A stretch of DNA of 64,000 nt from Franconibacter pulveris DSM 19144 (lineage in GTDB: Bacteria > Pseudomonadota > Gammaproteobacteria > Enterobacterales > Enterobacteriaceae): assembly GCA_000621185.1 (NCBI GenBank), contig KK211224.1, positions 420,679 to 484,678 on the forward strand. The letters are read 5' to 3'. The position numbers and the translations under genes were made by a program. A model generated the notes under the pieces. That model did no database searches and had not been told where the DNA came from. It saw nothing but the letters and a program-made list of their open reading frames with translations. Shown in pieces: positions 8,696-19,600 of the stretch (positions are counted from its first letter, which is position 1; every line of letters starts with the position of its first letter).

Positions 8696-9382
8696 TTATA
8701 ACAAAAAATGTCGCGCCAGCAGCGCGCCAGTGAAGTTCTTCTTCAGGTAAAAGCCGCGCGGCAGCGTGAGAATAGGTTCGCCGTTAGCGCCAATCGCTTC
8801 CGTCAGGGCTTTGCTGTTCGCGGCTTTGGGACGCAGCTGTAATACTTCGCCGTGGCGAGCGGTGATTCGCTCAACGTGTCCAAGCACGATTAAATCCATT
8901 AACTCTTCCCAGTCCTGGCGAAGCTGCGCCTCTTCATGCGCCGAAGGACTCCAGAGCAGCGGCGAGCCTACGCGCCTTTCGGCGAGGGGGATCGCGCGTT
9001 CGCCTTCCACCGGGATCCACAGCACGCGCTTTAGCTTGTGACGCACATGGCTGGTTTCCCATACCACGCCTGAATTGCCGGTAAGCGGCGCAACGCAGAC
9101 GAAAGTGGTCTCCAGCGGGCGTCCCTGACGGTCAATGGGAATGGTTTTCAACTCTACGCCGAGCGCGGCGAAATCCTGCTCCGGTTTGCTGCCCGCGCTG
9201 GCGCCAAGCCATAACTCCAGCAATATCCCTGTCCAGCCCTTGTCGCGCTTCAAATCGGGTGGAATGGGCAAGCCTGCGAGGGCGGCGAGTTCGCCCAGCG
9301 TCATGCCTGCCAGCAGGCCAGCCTGCGCGAGCAGCTGCGTTTCATCTTCCGGCGGTTGGCGAAGGGGAGAGAGTGACAACAT
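8696..9382 (-). CDS. mutH: Methyl-directed mismatch repair endonuclease MutH
   Basis: 228 aa (E. coli 229). The restriction-like catalytic residues fall exactly at the E. coli numbers: E56 (LLELW), D70, E77 and K79 (D-x6-E-L-K). It nicks the unmethylated strand at hemimethylated GATC after activation by MutS and MutL. The first ten or so residues differ from E. coli, otherwise conservation is high. It is separated from the divergent rppH by the DARS2-like spacer. Confidence 0.97.
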   Translation of the reverse strand: MLSLSPLRQPPEDETQLLAQAGLLAGMTLGELAALAGLPIPPDLKRDKGWTGILLELWLGASAGSKPEQDFAALGVELKTIPIDRQGRPLETTFVCVAPLTGNSGVVWETSHVRHKLKRVLWIPVEGERAIPLAERRVGSPLLWSPSAHEEAQLRQDWEELMDLIVLGHVERITARHGEVLQLRPKAANSKALTEAIGANGEPILTLPRGFYLKKNFTGALLARHFLL

Positions 9383-9539
9383 GGTGCTTTTCCGTTAGGT
9401 TAAAAAGTGAACAGCAAAAAGAGCGCTTGTGGACAGAGTTTACCGCGCTGTGAGCAACATATGCAGCCTGTTGATTGTAATAGTTATTTTAAATAAAAAA
9501 ACCAATTCCGGCCTGATAAAAAAAGGGTTTTCCCAATCT

Positions 9540-9900
9540 GGTCACTGACAATGAACAGGATCTTACACCAGGTTATCCACAGAAAAATGGGATAACTGTG
9601 AAAAGAAGCCACTACTGGTTCGATTTACAGCCTTGACGCGAACCGTTTTTGCACTTTTTCGCCAGCCTGTGACTAACTTATTGGCACAATCTGTGGATAA
9701 AAACGGCTCTGTTCGATCTTTCATCACCGCCAGGATCTTAAGCGTGATGCTCGTCACGTTTTGTAGGCATAAAGGGTGGGTTATTTATTTAATTAACTGA
9801 AAACAAAGGTTATATTCATAAGGCTGTTTTGAGCCGGGACAGAATTGTCCTGGGTTTTCCCTGGGAAATTAGCTACTTCTACACAGTGATATCCACAGAA
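9540..9900. other. Candidate DARS2 (DnaA-reactivating sequence) in the mutH-rppH spacer
   Basis: The 684-nt gap between mutH and rppH has no convincing gene. In E. coli this exact gap holds DARS2, which exchanges ADP-DnaA to ATP-DnaA and times replication initiation. Here a core of three DnaA boxes is visible: a perfect TTATCCACA at 9573-9581, then two reverse-oriented weaker boxes at 9587-9595 (reverse complement TTATCCCAT) and 9597-9605 (CTTTTCACA). This head-on arrangement fits a DARS core. A second perfect box, reversed, is at 9692-9700, and a near match ATATCCACA at 9889-9897. I could not place convincing IHF or Fis sites. Confidence 0.72.
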
Positions 9901-10066
9901 AAAGTGAATAAAACGCTGGCTTGCGCCTCGTCTCTGTTTATAAGTCGGCATATTTTTGTGAGTTATTCAAGGTTTATTCCTTGAAGTCGCGCCCAACAGA
10001 GTGGTTTACCGTCACAAAGGAGTATGAAACAATCGTTACTATCCAGGTTTATTTTGAGGTAGTCCG

Positions 10067-10597
10067 GTGATCGATGATGATGGCTACCGCCCGAATGTTG
10101 GTATCGTGATCTGTAATCGTCAGGGGCAGGTAATGTGGGCCAGGCGTTTTGGCCAACACTCCTGGCAATTTCCGCAAGGTGGCATCAACCCTGGCGAATC
10201 GGCGGAACAGGCGATGTATCGCGAGCTTTTCGAAGAGGTAGGTTTACAACGAAAAGATGTCCGCATCCTCGCCACTACCCGCAACTGGTTGCGTTATAAA
10301 TTACCAAAACGTTTGGTGCGTTGGGACACAAAGCCGGTTTGTATCGGCCAGAAGCAAAAATGGTTTCTTCTGCAGTTGGTGAGCAACGACACCGATATCA
10401 ATATGCAGACCAGCAGCACACCTGAGTTCGACGGCTGGCGCTGGGTCAGTTACTGGTATCCGGTACGTCAGGTTGTCTCCTTTAAGCGCGATGTCTATCG
10501 TCGGGTGATGAAAGAGTTCGCAAGCGTAGTGATGCCCTTGCAGGAAGCGGCGCCGCCGAGAAACGCTTCTCCTGCCTGGCGACGTAAAAGAGGTTAA
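10067..10597 (+). CDS. rppH: RNA pyrophosphohydrolase RppH
   Basis: 176 aa from a GTG start ([10 protein letters not shown]), same length and start as E. coli RppH (NudH/YgdP). The Nudix box occupies residues 38-60: G38, E44, R52, E53, E56, E57 and G59 are all present. It removes pyrophosphate from the 5' end of mRNAs and so triggers RNase E-dependent decay. The basic C-terminal tail (WRRKRG) is shared with orthologues. It is followed after 12 nt by ptsP, as in E. coli. Confidence 0.97.
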   Translation: MIDDDGYRPNVGIVICNRQGQVMWARRFGQHSWQFPQGGINPGESAEQAMYRELFEEVGLQRKDVRILATTRNWLRYKLPKRLVRWDTKPVCIGQKQKWFLLQLVSNDTDINMQTSSTPEFDGWRWVSYWYPVRQVVSFKRDVYRRVMKEFASVVMPLQEAAPPRNASPAWRRKRG

Positions 10598-10609
10598 GCC
10601 ACGCAAATT

Positions 10610-12856
10610 ATGCTCACCCGGTTGCGAGAAATAGTCGAGAAGGTTGCCAGCGCCCCGCGCCTTAGCGAGGCGCTGAACATCCTGGTTAATGATATCTGTC
10701 TTGCGATGGACACCGAGGTGTGCTCGGTTTATTTAGCCGATCACGACAGGCGCTGTTACTACCTGATGGCGACGCGCGGCCTTAAAAAACCGCGCGGCCG
10801 CACCGTTGCGCTTGCCTTTGATGAAGGGATTGTCGGCCTGGTGGGACGTCTTGCGGAGCCCATCAACCTGGCGGACGCCCAGAAACATCCCAGCTTCAAA
10901 TATATTCCTGCCGTTAAAGAAGAGCGTTATCGCGCTTTTCTCGGCGTGCCTATTATTCAGCGTCGTCAGCTGTTAGGCGTGCTGGTGGTGCAGCAACGCG
11001 AACTGCGCCAGTATGATGAAAGCGAGGAGTCCTTCCTCGTTACGCTCGCCACGCAAATGGCGGCGATCCTCTCCCAATCTCAGCTTACCGCGCTGTTTGG
11101 CCAATATCGGCAGACCCGCATTCGCGCGCTGCCCGCCTCGCCAGGGGTAGCGATAGCACAGGGGTGGATGGACACCACGCTGCCTTTGATGGAGCAGGTC
11201 TACGAAGCATCCACGCTTGATACCTCTCTGGAGCGCGAGCGCCTCACCGCGGCGCTGGAAGAGGCCTCCGCCGAGTTTCGCCGCTACAGCAAACGTTTTG
11301 CCGCAGGCGCGCAGAAAGAGACGGCGGCTATTTTCGATCTTTACTCGCATCTTCTCTCCGACGCCCGACTTCGTCGGGAACTTTATAGCGAAATCGACAA
11401 AGGCTCGGTCGCGGAGTGGGCGGTTAAAAAGGTCATTGAAAAATTTGCCGAGCAATTCGCCGCCCTGACCGATGGCTATCTTAAAGAGCGGGCCGGTGAT
11501 TTGCGAACGCTCGGACAGCGCCTGCTGTTTCATCTTGATGACAACATTCAGGGGCCGAATACCTGGCCTGAGCGTTTCGTTCTGGTCGCTGATGAACTCT
11601 CCGCCACTACGCTTGCCGAATTGCCGCAGGACAGGCTGGTCGGCGTAGTGGTTCGCGACGGTGCGGCCAACTCGCATGCCGCTATTATGGTGCGCGCGCT
11701 TGGCATTCCAACCGTTATGGGCGCCGATATTCAGCCCTCAGTTTTGCATCATCGCATGCTGGTTGTGGATGGCTACCGCGGCGAACTGCTGGTGGACCCG
11801 GAACCCGTTCTGCTGCAGGAATATCAGCGGCTGGTCACCGAAGAGAACGAGCTGAGCCGCCTTGCGGAAGGGGATGTCGAACAGCCCGGCGAGCTGAAAA
11901 GCGGCGAGCGGGTACAGGTAATGCTCAATGCGGGCCTCAGCCCGGAGCACGAAGAGAAGCTCGGCAGTCGTATCGACGGCATCGGTCTTTACCGCACTGA
12001 AATTCCTTTCATGCTGCAAAGCGGTTTTCCCTCCGAGGAAGAACAGGTCGCGCAGTATCAAGGGATGCTGCAGATGTTTAATGACAAACCCGTCACGCTG
12101 CGCACGCTTGATGTCGGCGCCGATAAACAATTGCCTTATATGCCGATTAGCGAAGAGAACCCTTGCCTCGGCTGGCGCGGCATTCGCATCACGCTCGATC
12201 AGCCAGAGATCTTTTTGATCCAGGTGCGCGCTATGTTGCGAGCCAACGCGGCGACCGGCAATCTCAGCATTCTGCTACCGATGATCACCAGTATTGACGA
12301 GGTAGACGAAGCGCGTCGTTTGATCGACCGCGCCGGGCGGGAAGTGGAAGAGATGCTCGGGTACGCCATCCCTAAACCGCGCGTCGGCGTCATGGTGGAA
12401 GTGCCGTCCATGATCTTCATGCTGCCGCAGCTGGCGAGCCGCGTAGATTTTATCTCCGTCGGCACCAACGATTTAACCCAGTATTTACTGGCGGTGGATC
12501 GAAACAACACCCGGGTCGCCAGCCTTTATGACAGCCTGCATCCGGCCATGCTCCGGGCGCTCAACCTGATAGCCGCCGAGGCGCGGCGTAATAACATCGA
12601 TCTCTGCCTGTGCGGCGAGATGGCGGGTGACCCCATGTGCGTGGCGCTGTTAGTGGGAATGGGATTCCACCATCTGTCGATGAACGGTCGTTCCGTGGCG
12701 CGTGTAAAATATCTGCTGCGTCATATTACGCTTGAGGAGGCGCAGAAGCTGGCGCAACGCAGCCTTGAGGCGCAACTGGCGGCCGAAGTGCGCCATCAGG
12801 TGGCGGCCTTTATGGAGCGTCGCGGTATGGGCGGCCTGATCCGCGGCGGCCTGTAA
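10610..12856 (+). CDS. ptsP: PTS enzyme I-Ntr (phosphoenolpyruvate-protein phosphotransferase PtsP)
   Basis: 748 aa, as in E. coli. An N-terminal GAF domain (about 1-165) distinguishes it from the sugar-PTS enzyme I. The PEP-utilizer mobile domain holds the phosphorylated H356 in DGAANSHAAIMVRALGIP. The C-terminal barrel (about 430-720) carries GLYRTEIPFM and LCGEMAGDP. It phosphorylates NPr, then EIIA-Ntr, linking nitrogen status (glutamine and 2-oxoglutarate sensed by GAF) to potassium and envelope regulation. Co-transcribed with rppH, judging by the 12-nt gap. Confidence 0.97.
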   Translation: MLTRLREIVEKVASAPRLSEALNILVNDICLAMDTEVCSVYLADHDRRCYYLMATRGLKKPRGRTVALAFDEGIVGLVGRLAEPINLADAQKHPSFKYIPAVKEERYRAFLGVPIIQRRQLLGVLVVQQRELRQYDESEESFLVTLATQMAAILSQSQLTALFGQYRQTRIRALPASPGVAIAQGWMDTTLPLMEQVYEASTLDTSLERERLTAALEEASAEFRRYSKRFAAGAQKETAAIFDLYSHLLSDARLRRELYSEIDKGSVAEWAVKKVIEKFAEQFAALTDGYLKERAGDLRTLGQRLLFHLDDNIQGPNTWPERFVLVADELSATTLAELPQDRLVGVVVRDGAANSHAAIMVRALGIPTVMGADIQPSVLHHRMLVVDGYRGELLVDPEPVLLQEYQRLVTEENELSRLAEGDVEQPGELKSGERVQVMLNAGLSPEHEEKLGSRIDGIGLYRTEIPFMLQSGFPSEEEQVAQYQGMLQMFNDKPVTLRTLDVGADKQLPYMPISEENPCLGWRGIRITLDQPEIFLIQVRAMLRANAATGNLSILLPMITSIDEVDEARRLIDRAGREVEEMLGYAIPKPRVGVMVEVPSMIFMLPQLASRVDFISVGTNDLTQYLLAVDRNNTRVASLYDSLHPAMLRALNLIAAEARRNNIDLCLCGEMAGDPMCVALLVGMGFHHLSMNGRSVARVKYLLRHITLEEAQKLAQRSLEAQLAAEVRHQVAAFMERRGMGGLIRGGL

Positions 12857-13007
12857 CCCTTTTACTCTTACACATCTTTTACAACTTCCCACCGTCTCAA
12901 GGCGGGCTTTATGCTATGATTCGGCACTTTGGGAGCGCCCGGAATCAGGCGCGCAGCATATTACCGCTGTCCACTTTCAGCGGAATAACAACGACTTGTG
13001 GTGACAG

Positions 13008-13883
13008 ATGAAGAGTGGCTATCTGCATTTTCCCGATTTTGATCCGGTAATTTTTTCCATCGGACCGATCTCGTTGCACTGGTACGGCTTGATGTACCTG
13101 GTAGGTTTTGTTTTTGCGATGTGGCTCGCTGTCCGTCGCGCCAATCGTCCGGGCAGCGGCTGGACGAAAAACGAAGTAGAGAACCTGCTTTACGCAGGTT
13201 TCCTGGGCGTGTTTCTCGGCGGCCGTATTGGTTATGTCCTCTTCTATAACCTGCCTCTGTTCCTCGACGACCCGCTTTATCTTTTCCGCGTCTGGGACGG
13301 CGGCATGTCCTTCCACGGCGGCCTTATCGGCGTCATCGTGGTGATGATTATCTTCGCGAAACGCACTAAGCGCACTTTCTTCCAGGTTTCCGATTTTATC
13401 GCGCCGCTGATCCCCTTCGGCCTCGGCGCCGGGCGTCTTGGCAACTTTATCAATGGCGAACTGTGGGGCCGGGTCGATCCGGGGTTCCCGTTCGCGATGC
13501 TTTTCCCCGGCTCCCGCGGCGAGGATATGGCGCTGCTGCCGGCGCACCCGGAATGGCAGTCGCTTTTCGATACTTACGGCGTACTGCCGCGTCATCCGTC
13601 CCAGCTTTACGAGCTGGCGCTGGAAGGCGTAGTGCTGTTTATTATTCTGAATCTCTTTATTCGTAAACCTCGCCCGACCGGCGCCGTTTCGGGATTGTTC
13701 CTGATTGGCTACGGTGCGTTTCGCATTATCGTGGAGTTCTTCCGCCAGCCTGACGCGCAGTTTACCGGCGAGTGGGTGCAATACATCAGCATGGGGCAGA
13801 TTCTTTCCATCCCGATGATTATCGCCGGCATTATCATGATGGTCTGGGCTTACCGCCGCCCGCCGCAGCAGCAAATTTCGTGA
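13008..13883 (+). CDS. lgt: Prolipoprotein diacylglyceryl transferase Lgt
   Basis: 291 aa, same as E. coli. Seven transmembrane segments. Essential residues fall at H103 (SFHGGLIG) and R143 within the Lgt signature [12 protein letters not shown] (about 140-151). It moves diacylglycerol from phosphatidylglycerol to the lipobox cysteine of prolipoproteins at the inner membrane; YgdR, YgdI and MltA in this window are clients. The leader has a TATGAT -10-like box near 12915 and a small hairpin at 12964-12983. thyA follows after 6 nt. Confidence 0.97.
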   Translation: MKSGYLHFPDFDPVIFSIGPISLHWYGLMYLVGFVFAMWLAVRRANRPGSGWTKNEVENLLYAGFLGVFLGGRIGYVLFYNLPLFLDDPLYLFRVWDGGMSFHGGLIGVIVVMIIFAKRTKRTFFQVSDFIAPLIPFGLGAGRLGNFINGELWGRVDPGFPFAMLFPGSRGEDMALLPAHPEWQSLFDTYGVLPRHPSQLYELALEGVVLFIILNLFIRKPRPTGAVSGLFLIGYGAFRIIVEFFRQPDAQFTGEWVQYISMGQILSIPMIIAGIIMMVWAYRRPPQQQIS

Positions 13884-13889
13884 GACGTA

Positions 13890-14684
13890 ATGAAACAGTA
13901 TCTTGAATTGATGAATAAGGTGCTCCACGAGGGCACCCCGAAAAACGATCGTACCGGCACCGGCACGCTCTCTATTTTTGGCCACCAGATGCGCTTTAAC
14001 CTGCAGGAGGGTTTCCCGCTGGTGACGACGAAACGTTGCCATTTGCGCTCCATCATTCATGAGTTGCTCTGGTTCTTAAAAGGCGACACGAACATCGCTT
14101 ACCTCCACGAAAATAACGTCACTATCTGGGACGAGTGGGCGGATGAGAACGGCGATCTGGGGCCGGTTTATGGCAAACAGTGGCGCGCCTGGGCAACGCC
14201 GGATGGTCGTCACGTCGACCAGCTCACCACTGTGCTGAACCAGCTGAAAAACGATCCGGACTCTCGCCGCATTATCGTTTCCGCCTGGAACGTGGGTGAG
14301 CTGGATAAAATGGCGCTGGCGCCCTGCCACGCGTTTTTCCAGTTCTATGTGGCGGACGGCAAGCTCTCCTGCCAGCTCTATCAACGCTCCTGCGACGTGT
14401 TCCTCGGCCTGCCGTTTAATATCGCCAGCTACGCTCTGCTGGTGCATATGATGGCGCAGCAGTGCGATCTTGAGCCGGGCGATTTTGTCTGGACCGGCGG
14501 CGATACGCACCTGTACAGCAACCATCTGGAGCAGGCGCGTTTGCAGCTTACCCGCGAGCCGCGCCCGCTGCCTAAGCTCATCATTAAGCGCAAGCCGGAA
14601 TCGCTTTTCGATTACCGCTTTGACGATTTTGAGATAGAAGGTTACGACCCGCATCCCGCTATCAAAGCGCCTGTCGCGATTTAA
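13890..14684 (+). CDS. thyA: Thymidylate synthase ThyA
   Basis: 264 aa, identical in length to E. coli ThyA. The nucleophile C146 sits in [14 protein letters not shown] and the dUMP phosphate-binding arginines in DRTGTGT and [10 protein letters not shown]. It methylates dUMP with methylene-tetrahydrofolate. Start ATG lies 6 nt after the lgt stop, preceding sequence GTGAGACGTA; translation is probably coupled with lgt. A strong terminator follows at 14697. Confidence 0.98.
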   Translation: MKQYLELMNKVLHEGTPKNDRTGTGTLSIFGHQMRFNLQEGFPLVTTKRCHLRSIIHELLWFLKGDTNIAYLHENNVTIWDEWADENGDLGPVYGKQWRAWATPDGRHVDQLTTVLNQLKNDPDSRRIIVSAWNVGELDKMALAPCHAFFQFYVADGKLSCQLYQRSCDVFLGLPFNIASYALLVHMMAQQCDLEPGDFVWTGGDTHLYSNHLEQARLQLTREPRPLPKLIIKRKPESLFDYRFDDFEIEGYDPHPAIKAPVAI

Positions 14685-14696
14685 ACAGGCTGCCAT

Positions 14697-14723
14697 AACC
14701 GGCGCATCTGCGCGCCGGTTTTT
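14697..14723 (+). terminator. Terminator of lgt-thyA
   Basis: AACCGGCGC-ATCTGC-GCGCCGGTT followed by TTT; nine-base-pair stem, short T tract. Confidence 0.85.
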
Positions 14724-14861
14724 CTTCCTCTCGTTTCATTCTCCCGAGCTGTCTTCCACGTTACATGCAATAACCTGCAACAGGCTGAATTTCTTCCGGG
14801 ACGCCTTCTGAAAAAGAAAAACGGCGCTCGTGATTTTTTCATCTGCTGGCAGACTGCCGTC

Positions 14862-15335
14862 ATGAACAGAAACGAGCAGGGCTATAGCCTGATTGAAATG
14901 ATGCTGGTGATAACAATTGTCGCGATAGTGAGCGCAGGCGGCCTTTATGGCTGGCAGCGCTGGCAGGAACAGCAGCGCCTCTGGCAAACGGCAGGTCAGC
15001 TAAGGAACTTTCTTGAGCAATTACGCGAAGACGCCAACTGGCATAACCGCGACCATAAACTCTGGCTTAAGCGAGAGGGGCAGACATGGTGCATCGGCAG
15101 CGAAGCCGCAGAGGAGAGAAGCTGCCGGGCAGGCATAAAGGGGCTGTTTATACCACGCTGGGCCGAAGTGGAGGCTGTCGAAGTGACGCCTGAGCTGGCT
15201 TTTTACGGCCTGCGTAATACCGCCTGGCCGGGCCATATCTTACTGCGCAGTCCGGCGGGGGAGTGGCGCGTCATTATCTCCGTCTGGGGGCGCATACGGC
15301 TTTGTCCGGCAGGCGGGAGCCCGTCATGTCAGTAA
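14862..15335 (+). CDS. ppdA: Prepilin peptidase-dependent protein A (minor pseudopilin)
   Basis: 157 aa (E. coli 156). A type IV prepilin N-terminus is present: short basic leader, then GYSLIEMMLVITIVAIVSAGG with the conserved Glu at +5 after the cleavage glycine. The rest matches PpdA around LREDANWHNRDH and FYGLRNTAWPGHI. It is a GspH/FimT-like minor pilin expected at the tip of a type IV pilus or competence-type pseudopilus. It heads a four-gene cluster and overlaps ppdB by 10 nt. Confidence 0.92.
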   Translation: MNRNEQGYSLIEMMLVITIVAIVSAGGLYGWQRWQEQQRLWQTAGQLRNFLEQLREDANWHNRDHKLWLKREGQTWCIGSEAAEERSCRAGIKGLFIPRWAEVEAVEVTPELAFYGLRNTAWPGHILLRSPAGEWRVIISVWGRIRLCPAGGSPSCQ

Positions 15336-15886
15336 AAATAAAAGGCTTCTCGCTGCTGGAAACTCTGATCGCGCTCGGCATCAGCAGCGCTCTGCTGCTG
15401 GGAGCGGTGCGGATGCTGCCAGCCTTGCACCTTGGCGTTTTGCGCCAGACGCAGCAGGCGGCGATGCAGGAGGAGCTATGGCAACTCGCTTTTGCTGTAG
15501 GCAAACAGCTTCAGCGTGCAGGCTATTGCCATGGCGACTGTGCTGGAGAGCCGCTGAAAATTGCCGCCAACGGACAATGCGTCATCCTCCAGTGGGATGC
15601 CAACAGCAATGGCAGATGGGAATCCTCTTCCGTTGACTCGGAGCAGACAGGTTACCGCTTGCGGGATAAAAGCCTGGAAACTCAGCGCGGCGCAACTCAG
15701 TGTGACGGTAAAGGTTGGGAGAAAATGACCGACCCGCAAAAAATGCGTTTTGATGCGTTCACCGTACAGAAGCAGGCGCGCAGCGGCTTGCCGCCGCTGT
15801 TAATTATTCGTTTTGCGGTCACGCCGCCTGACCAGGGCGGTTCGCTGGTCAACATTGAGCATAGCGTTGTCGGGTACAACTTATGA
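15326..15886 (+). CDS. ppdB: Prepilin peptidase-dependent protein B (minor pseudopilin)
   Basis: 186 aa from the ATG at 15326 (MSVKIKGFSLLETL), which puts the prepilin peptidase site right after the KG dipeptide; the frame extends further upstream inside ppdA but that would bury the signal. The GFSLLETLIALGISSALLL segment is the class III signal and membrane helix. Downstream, QRAGYCHGDC and QWDANSNG match E. coli PpdB (187 aa). GspJ-like. It overlaps both flanking genes, typical of a coupled operon. Confidence 0.92.
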   Translation: MSVKIKGFSLLETLIALGISSALLLGAVRMLPALHLGVLRQTQQAAMQEELWQLAFAVGKQLQRAGYCHGDCAGEPLKIAANGQCVILQWDANSNGRWESSSVDSEQTGYRLRDKSLETQRGATQCDGKGWEKMTDPQKMRFDAFTVQKQARSGLPPLLIIRFAVTPPDQGGSLVNIEHSVVGYNL

Positions 15887-16311
15887 CCAGTCAACAGAGA
15901 GGCGTCTCGTCGCTTTCGGCTGTTTTGCTGCTGCTATTACTGGGTTCCTTTATGCTGAGCGGCCTGCAACAGCAGCTCAGCGCCCGGTTTGCTTCTGTCG
16001 CCAGCGAAAGTCTGGCGCTGAAGCAGTTTTCCACCGCTGTCTCAACGCTCGCCTGGGCGGAAAAACAGCGCTGGGGGCTTAATCAGGAGTGGCAGTGCCA
16101 GGCCTTTTCGGCGTATAAGGGGCGCGCTTGCGCGAAGCGGACAGTAAAAGGCGAAGCCATCGTGGCGGCGCAGGCGGCAGTTGATAGCCACTCGCTCACG
16201 TTGTGGCGCTGGGCCGAGCCCGTAACCGCTGGAATAAAATACCGTGCTCGCGGCTGGATCGATTTTTGTCCGCAGGAGGCTTCGCAATGTCAGCTTCCCG
16301 TCGCGCCGTAA
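15883..16311 (+). CDS. ygdB: YgdB family protein (DUF2509), pseudopilin cluster
   Basis: 142 aa (E. coli 135). Hydrophobic N-terminus GVSSLSAVLLLLLLGSFML resembles a PilX/GspK-type minor pilin, and the C-terminal RGWIDFCPQEASQCQLP matches YgdB. It overlaps ppdB by 4 nt and ppdC by 25 nt. Exact role unproven; the position suggests an assembly or tip component of the same pseudopilus. Confidence 0.88.
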   Translation: MTSQQRGVSSLSAVLLLLLLGSFMLSGLQQQLSARFASVASESLALKQFSTAVSTLAWAEKQRWGLNQEWQCQAFSAYKGRACAKRTVKGEAIVAAQAAVDSHSLTLWRWAEPVTAGIKYRARGWIDFCPQEASQCQLPVAP

Positions 16312-16616
16312 GCCAGGCGGGTTTTAGCCTGCCGGAAGTGCTGGTCGCTATGGTGCTTTTCATCATAGTTACCGTTTCTTTAAGTGGATTTTACCGGTCG
16401 TTGGCGATGGGGTTTCAGTCGCAGTGGCAAGCCCGCCAGCTGTGGCGTTTTGCGAGTCAGCAAACAGAAATCGCACCGCCAGCGCTACCGCAGGGATGGA
16501 AAGCAACGAGGTTGCAGACATCATCGGCGGGATGTGTCAGCATTTCGGTTATTGTTACCAGCCCAACAGGCAGGCAAGGGCAATTGGCCCGCTTACACTG
16601 CCCATCTGGTCAGTAG
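16287..16616 (+). CDS. ppdC: Prepilin peptidase-dependent protein C (minor pseudopilin)
   Basis: 109 aa (E. coli 107) from the ATG at 16287, preceded by AGGAG at 16275. The class III signal is QAGFSLPEVLVAMVLFIIVTVS with Glu at +5. GspI-like short pseudopilin. Last of ppdA-ppdB-ygdB-ppdC, followed after 12 nt by recC, so recC may receive read-through. Confidence 0.9.
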   Translation: MSASRRAVSQAGFSLPEVLVAMVLFIIVTVSLSGFYRSLAMGFQSQWQARQLWRFASQQTEIAPPALPQGWKATRLQTSSAGCVSISVIVTSPTGRQGQLARLHCPSGQ

Positions 16617-16628
16617 TCAGGAGATTTT

Positions 16629-19600
16629 ATGTTACGGGTTTATCACTCCAACCGGCTGGATGTGCTGGAAGCGATCATGGAGTTCATTGTTGAACGCCAG
16701 CCGCTTGACGATCCCTTCGAGCCAGAAGTCGTACTGGTGCAAAGCACCGGTATGGCGCAGTGGTTGCAGATGACCCTCGCGCAGAAGTTCGGTATTGCCG
16801 CCAACATTACCTTTCCTCTGCCGGCAAGCTTTATCTGGGATATGTTTGTGCGCGTGCTGCGCGATATTCCGGAAGAGAGCGCTTTTACCAAACAGAACAT
16901 GAGCTGGAAGTTAATGACGCTGCTTCCGGCGATGCTGTCGCGCCCCGAGTTTTCGATGCTGCGGCATTACCTCAATGACGACGACGATAAACGCAAGCTC
17001 TTCCAGCTCGCTTCCCGCGTGGCGGATCTCTACGATCAGTATCTGGTTTACCGCCCGGAATGGCTGACACGCTGGGAGGCGGGACAGGAGATCGAAGGCC
17101 TTGGCGATGCGCAGCAGTGGCAGGCGCCGCTGTGGAAAGCATTGGTAGAACATACCGCACAGCTGGGCCAGCCGCAGTGGCACCGCGCCAACCTCTATCA
17201 GCGCTTTATCGAAACGCTGGAAAACGCCCAGCAATGTCCGCCGGGGCTACCTGCACGCGTCTTTATTTGCGGAATTTCCGCCCTCCCGCCTGTTTATCTG
17301 CAGGCGTTGCAGGCGCTTGGCAGACACATCGACGTGCATTTGTTGTTCACTAACCCCTGCCGCTATTACTGGGGCGACATTAAAGATCCGGCATTTCTGG
17401 CGAGGCTGATGAGTCGCCAGCGGCAGCGTCACGCACAGAGCGGCACCTCACCGCTCTTTAAGGATAACGAAACCGCCTTTTCGCTCTTCAACGAAGAGGG
17501 CGAGCAGGAAGTGGGAAATCCGCTGCTTGCCTCCTGGGGCAAGCTGGGCCGCGACTATACCTATCTGCTTTCGGGCCTGGAGCACTTTGAAGAACTGGAT
17601 GTGTTCGTTGACGTCACGCCGGATAATTTGCTGCACAGCCTGCAATACGACCTGCTTGAACTGCGAAACAACGCGCTGGCGGGCGTGACGCTGGAGGAGT
17701 TTGAGCGCAGCGAAAATAAACGACCGTTAGATCCCGACGATCGCAGCGTGACCGTGCACGTTTGCCACAGCCCGCAGCGTGAAGTGGAAGTATTGCACGA
17801 TCAACTGCTGCAGATGCTGGAGGCAGACCCGGAACTTACCCCGCGCGATATTATCGTGATGGTGGCGGATATCGATAGCTACAGCCCGTTCATCCAGGCG
17901 GTTTTCGGCAGCGCCAGTAACGAGCGCTGGCTGCCCTGGGCTATTTCTGACCGTAAAGCACGTCAGGCGCACCCGGCGTTGCAGGCTTTCATTACCTTGC
18001 TTTCCCTGCCGGACAGCCGCTTTGTTTCTGAAGATGTGCTTGCGCTGCTGGAAGTGCCGGCACTGGCCGCCCGTTTTTCTATCAATGAAGAAGGTTTGCT
18101 ATACCTGCGCCAGTGGGTCAATGAGTCGGGCGTGCGCTGGGGCATCGACGATGACAATGTCCGTGAACTGGCGCTGCCGGCAACAGGCCAGCACACGTGG
18201 CAATTTGGTCTGACGCGCATGTTGCTTGGCTACGCCATGGAAAGTCACGTCGGCGAATGGCAGGAAGTGTTGCCTTATGATGAGTCCAGCGGGTTGATAG
18301 CCGAGCTGGTCGGGCATCTCGCCGAATTGCTGATGCAGCTTAACCTCTGGCGTAAAGGGCTTTCTCAGCCGAGGCCGCTGGCCGAGTGGCTGCCCGTTTG
18401 CCGCGATATGCTGGAAAGCTTTTTCGCGCCGGATGAAGAGACGGAAGCCGCGCTGGCGCTTATTGAGCAGCAGTGGCAGGAGATGATAGAGCAGGGCATC
18501 GCAGGGCATTACGACGCCAGCGTGCCGCTGAACCTGTTGCGCGATGAACTGGCGCAGCGGCTTGACCAGGAGCGTATCAGCCAGCGTTTTCTGGCCGGGC
18601 CCGTTAACTTCTGTACGCTGATGCCAATGCGCTCTATTCCTTTCAAGGTGGTTTGTCTGCTGGGAATGAACGATGGCGTCTATCCTCGCACGCTTTCGCC
18701 GCTCGGGTTTGACCTGATGAGCCAGAAGCCGCTGCGCGGCGATCGCAGCCGCCGCGATGATGACCGCTATCTTTTTCTGGAGGCGCTCATTTCAGCGCAG
18801 CAGCGTCTTTATATCAGCTATATCGGTCGCTCTATTCAGGACAACAGCGAAAAATACCCTTCGGTACTGGTTCAGGAGCTTATCGACTACCTGGCGCAGA
18901 GCCATTATCTGCCCGGTGACGAGGCGCTTAACTGCGACGAGAGCGCCCGGCGGGTCAAAGCGCACCTGACGCGGCTGCATCCTCGCACGCCTTTCGATGC
19001 GGAGAATTTCCTGCCCGCCCGCGAGCTGCAAAGCTATGCGCGCGAGTGGCTGCCGGCAGCAAGCGATCAGGGCGAGGCGCACCCGGAATTTATCCAGGCG
19101 CTGGAGCCGGAGCCGGTTGAAGAGCTGCCTTTCGAGCAGTTGCAGCGCTTCTGGCGCCATCCGGTAAGGGCTTTTTTCCAGATGCGGCTTAAGGTGAACT
19201 TCCGTACTGAAGAGAGTGAACTGCCGGATGCCGAACCCTTCACGCTCGACAGCCTGGGACGTTATCAGCTTAACCAGCAGCTATTGAATACGCTGGTTGA
19301 GAAAGAAGACCCTGATTTGCTCTACCGTCGCTACCGGGCTGCGGGCGAATTGCCATACGGCGCGTTTGGCGAACTCTTCTGGGAAAGCCAGCTCATGGAG
19401 ATGCAGACGCTGGCGGACAGGGTGACCGCCGAGCGCAGCAACAGCGAAAACCTTGAGATCGATCTTACGCTGAACAACGTGCAGCTTACCGGCTGGTTGC
19501 AGCATGTGCAGGAGGATGGGCTGCTGCGCTGGCGGCCGTCCCTGTTAAGGGTTGAGCACGGCATGCAACTTTGGCTTGAGCATCTGGTCTACTGTGCGAG

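Noticed and set aside
9563-9757. 64-codon frame on the minus strand in the mutH-rppH spacer
   Set aside because: It overlaps the DnaA boxes and lacks a ribosome site; better explained by the regulatory element.
12945-14060. 371-codon minus-strand frame opposite lgt and thyA
   Set aside because: Shadow of two well-conserved genes; composition is not protein-like.
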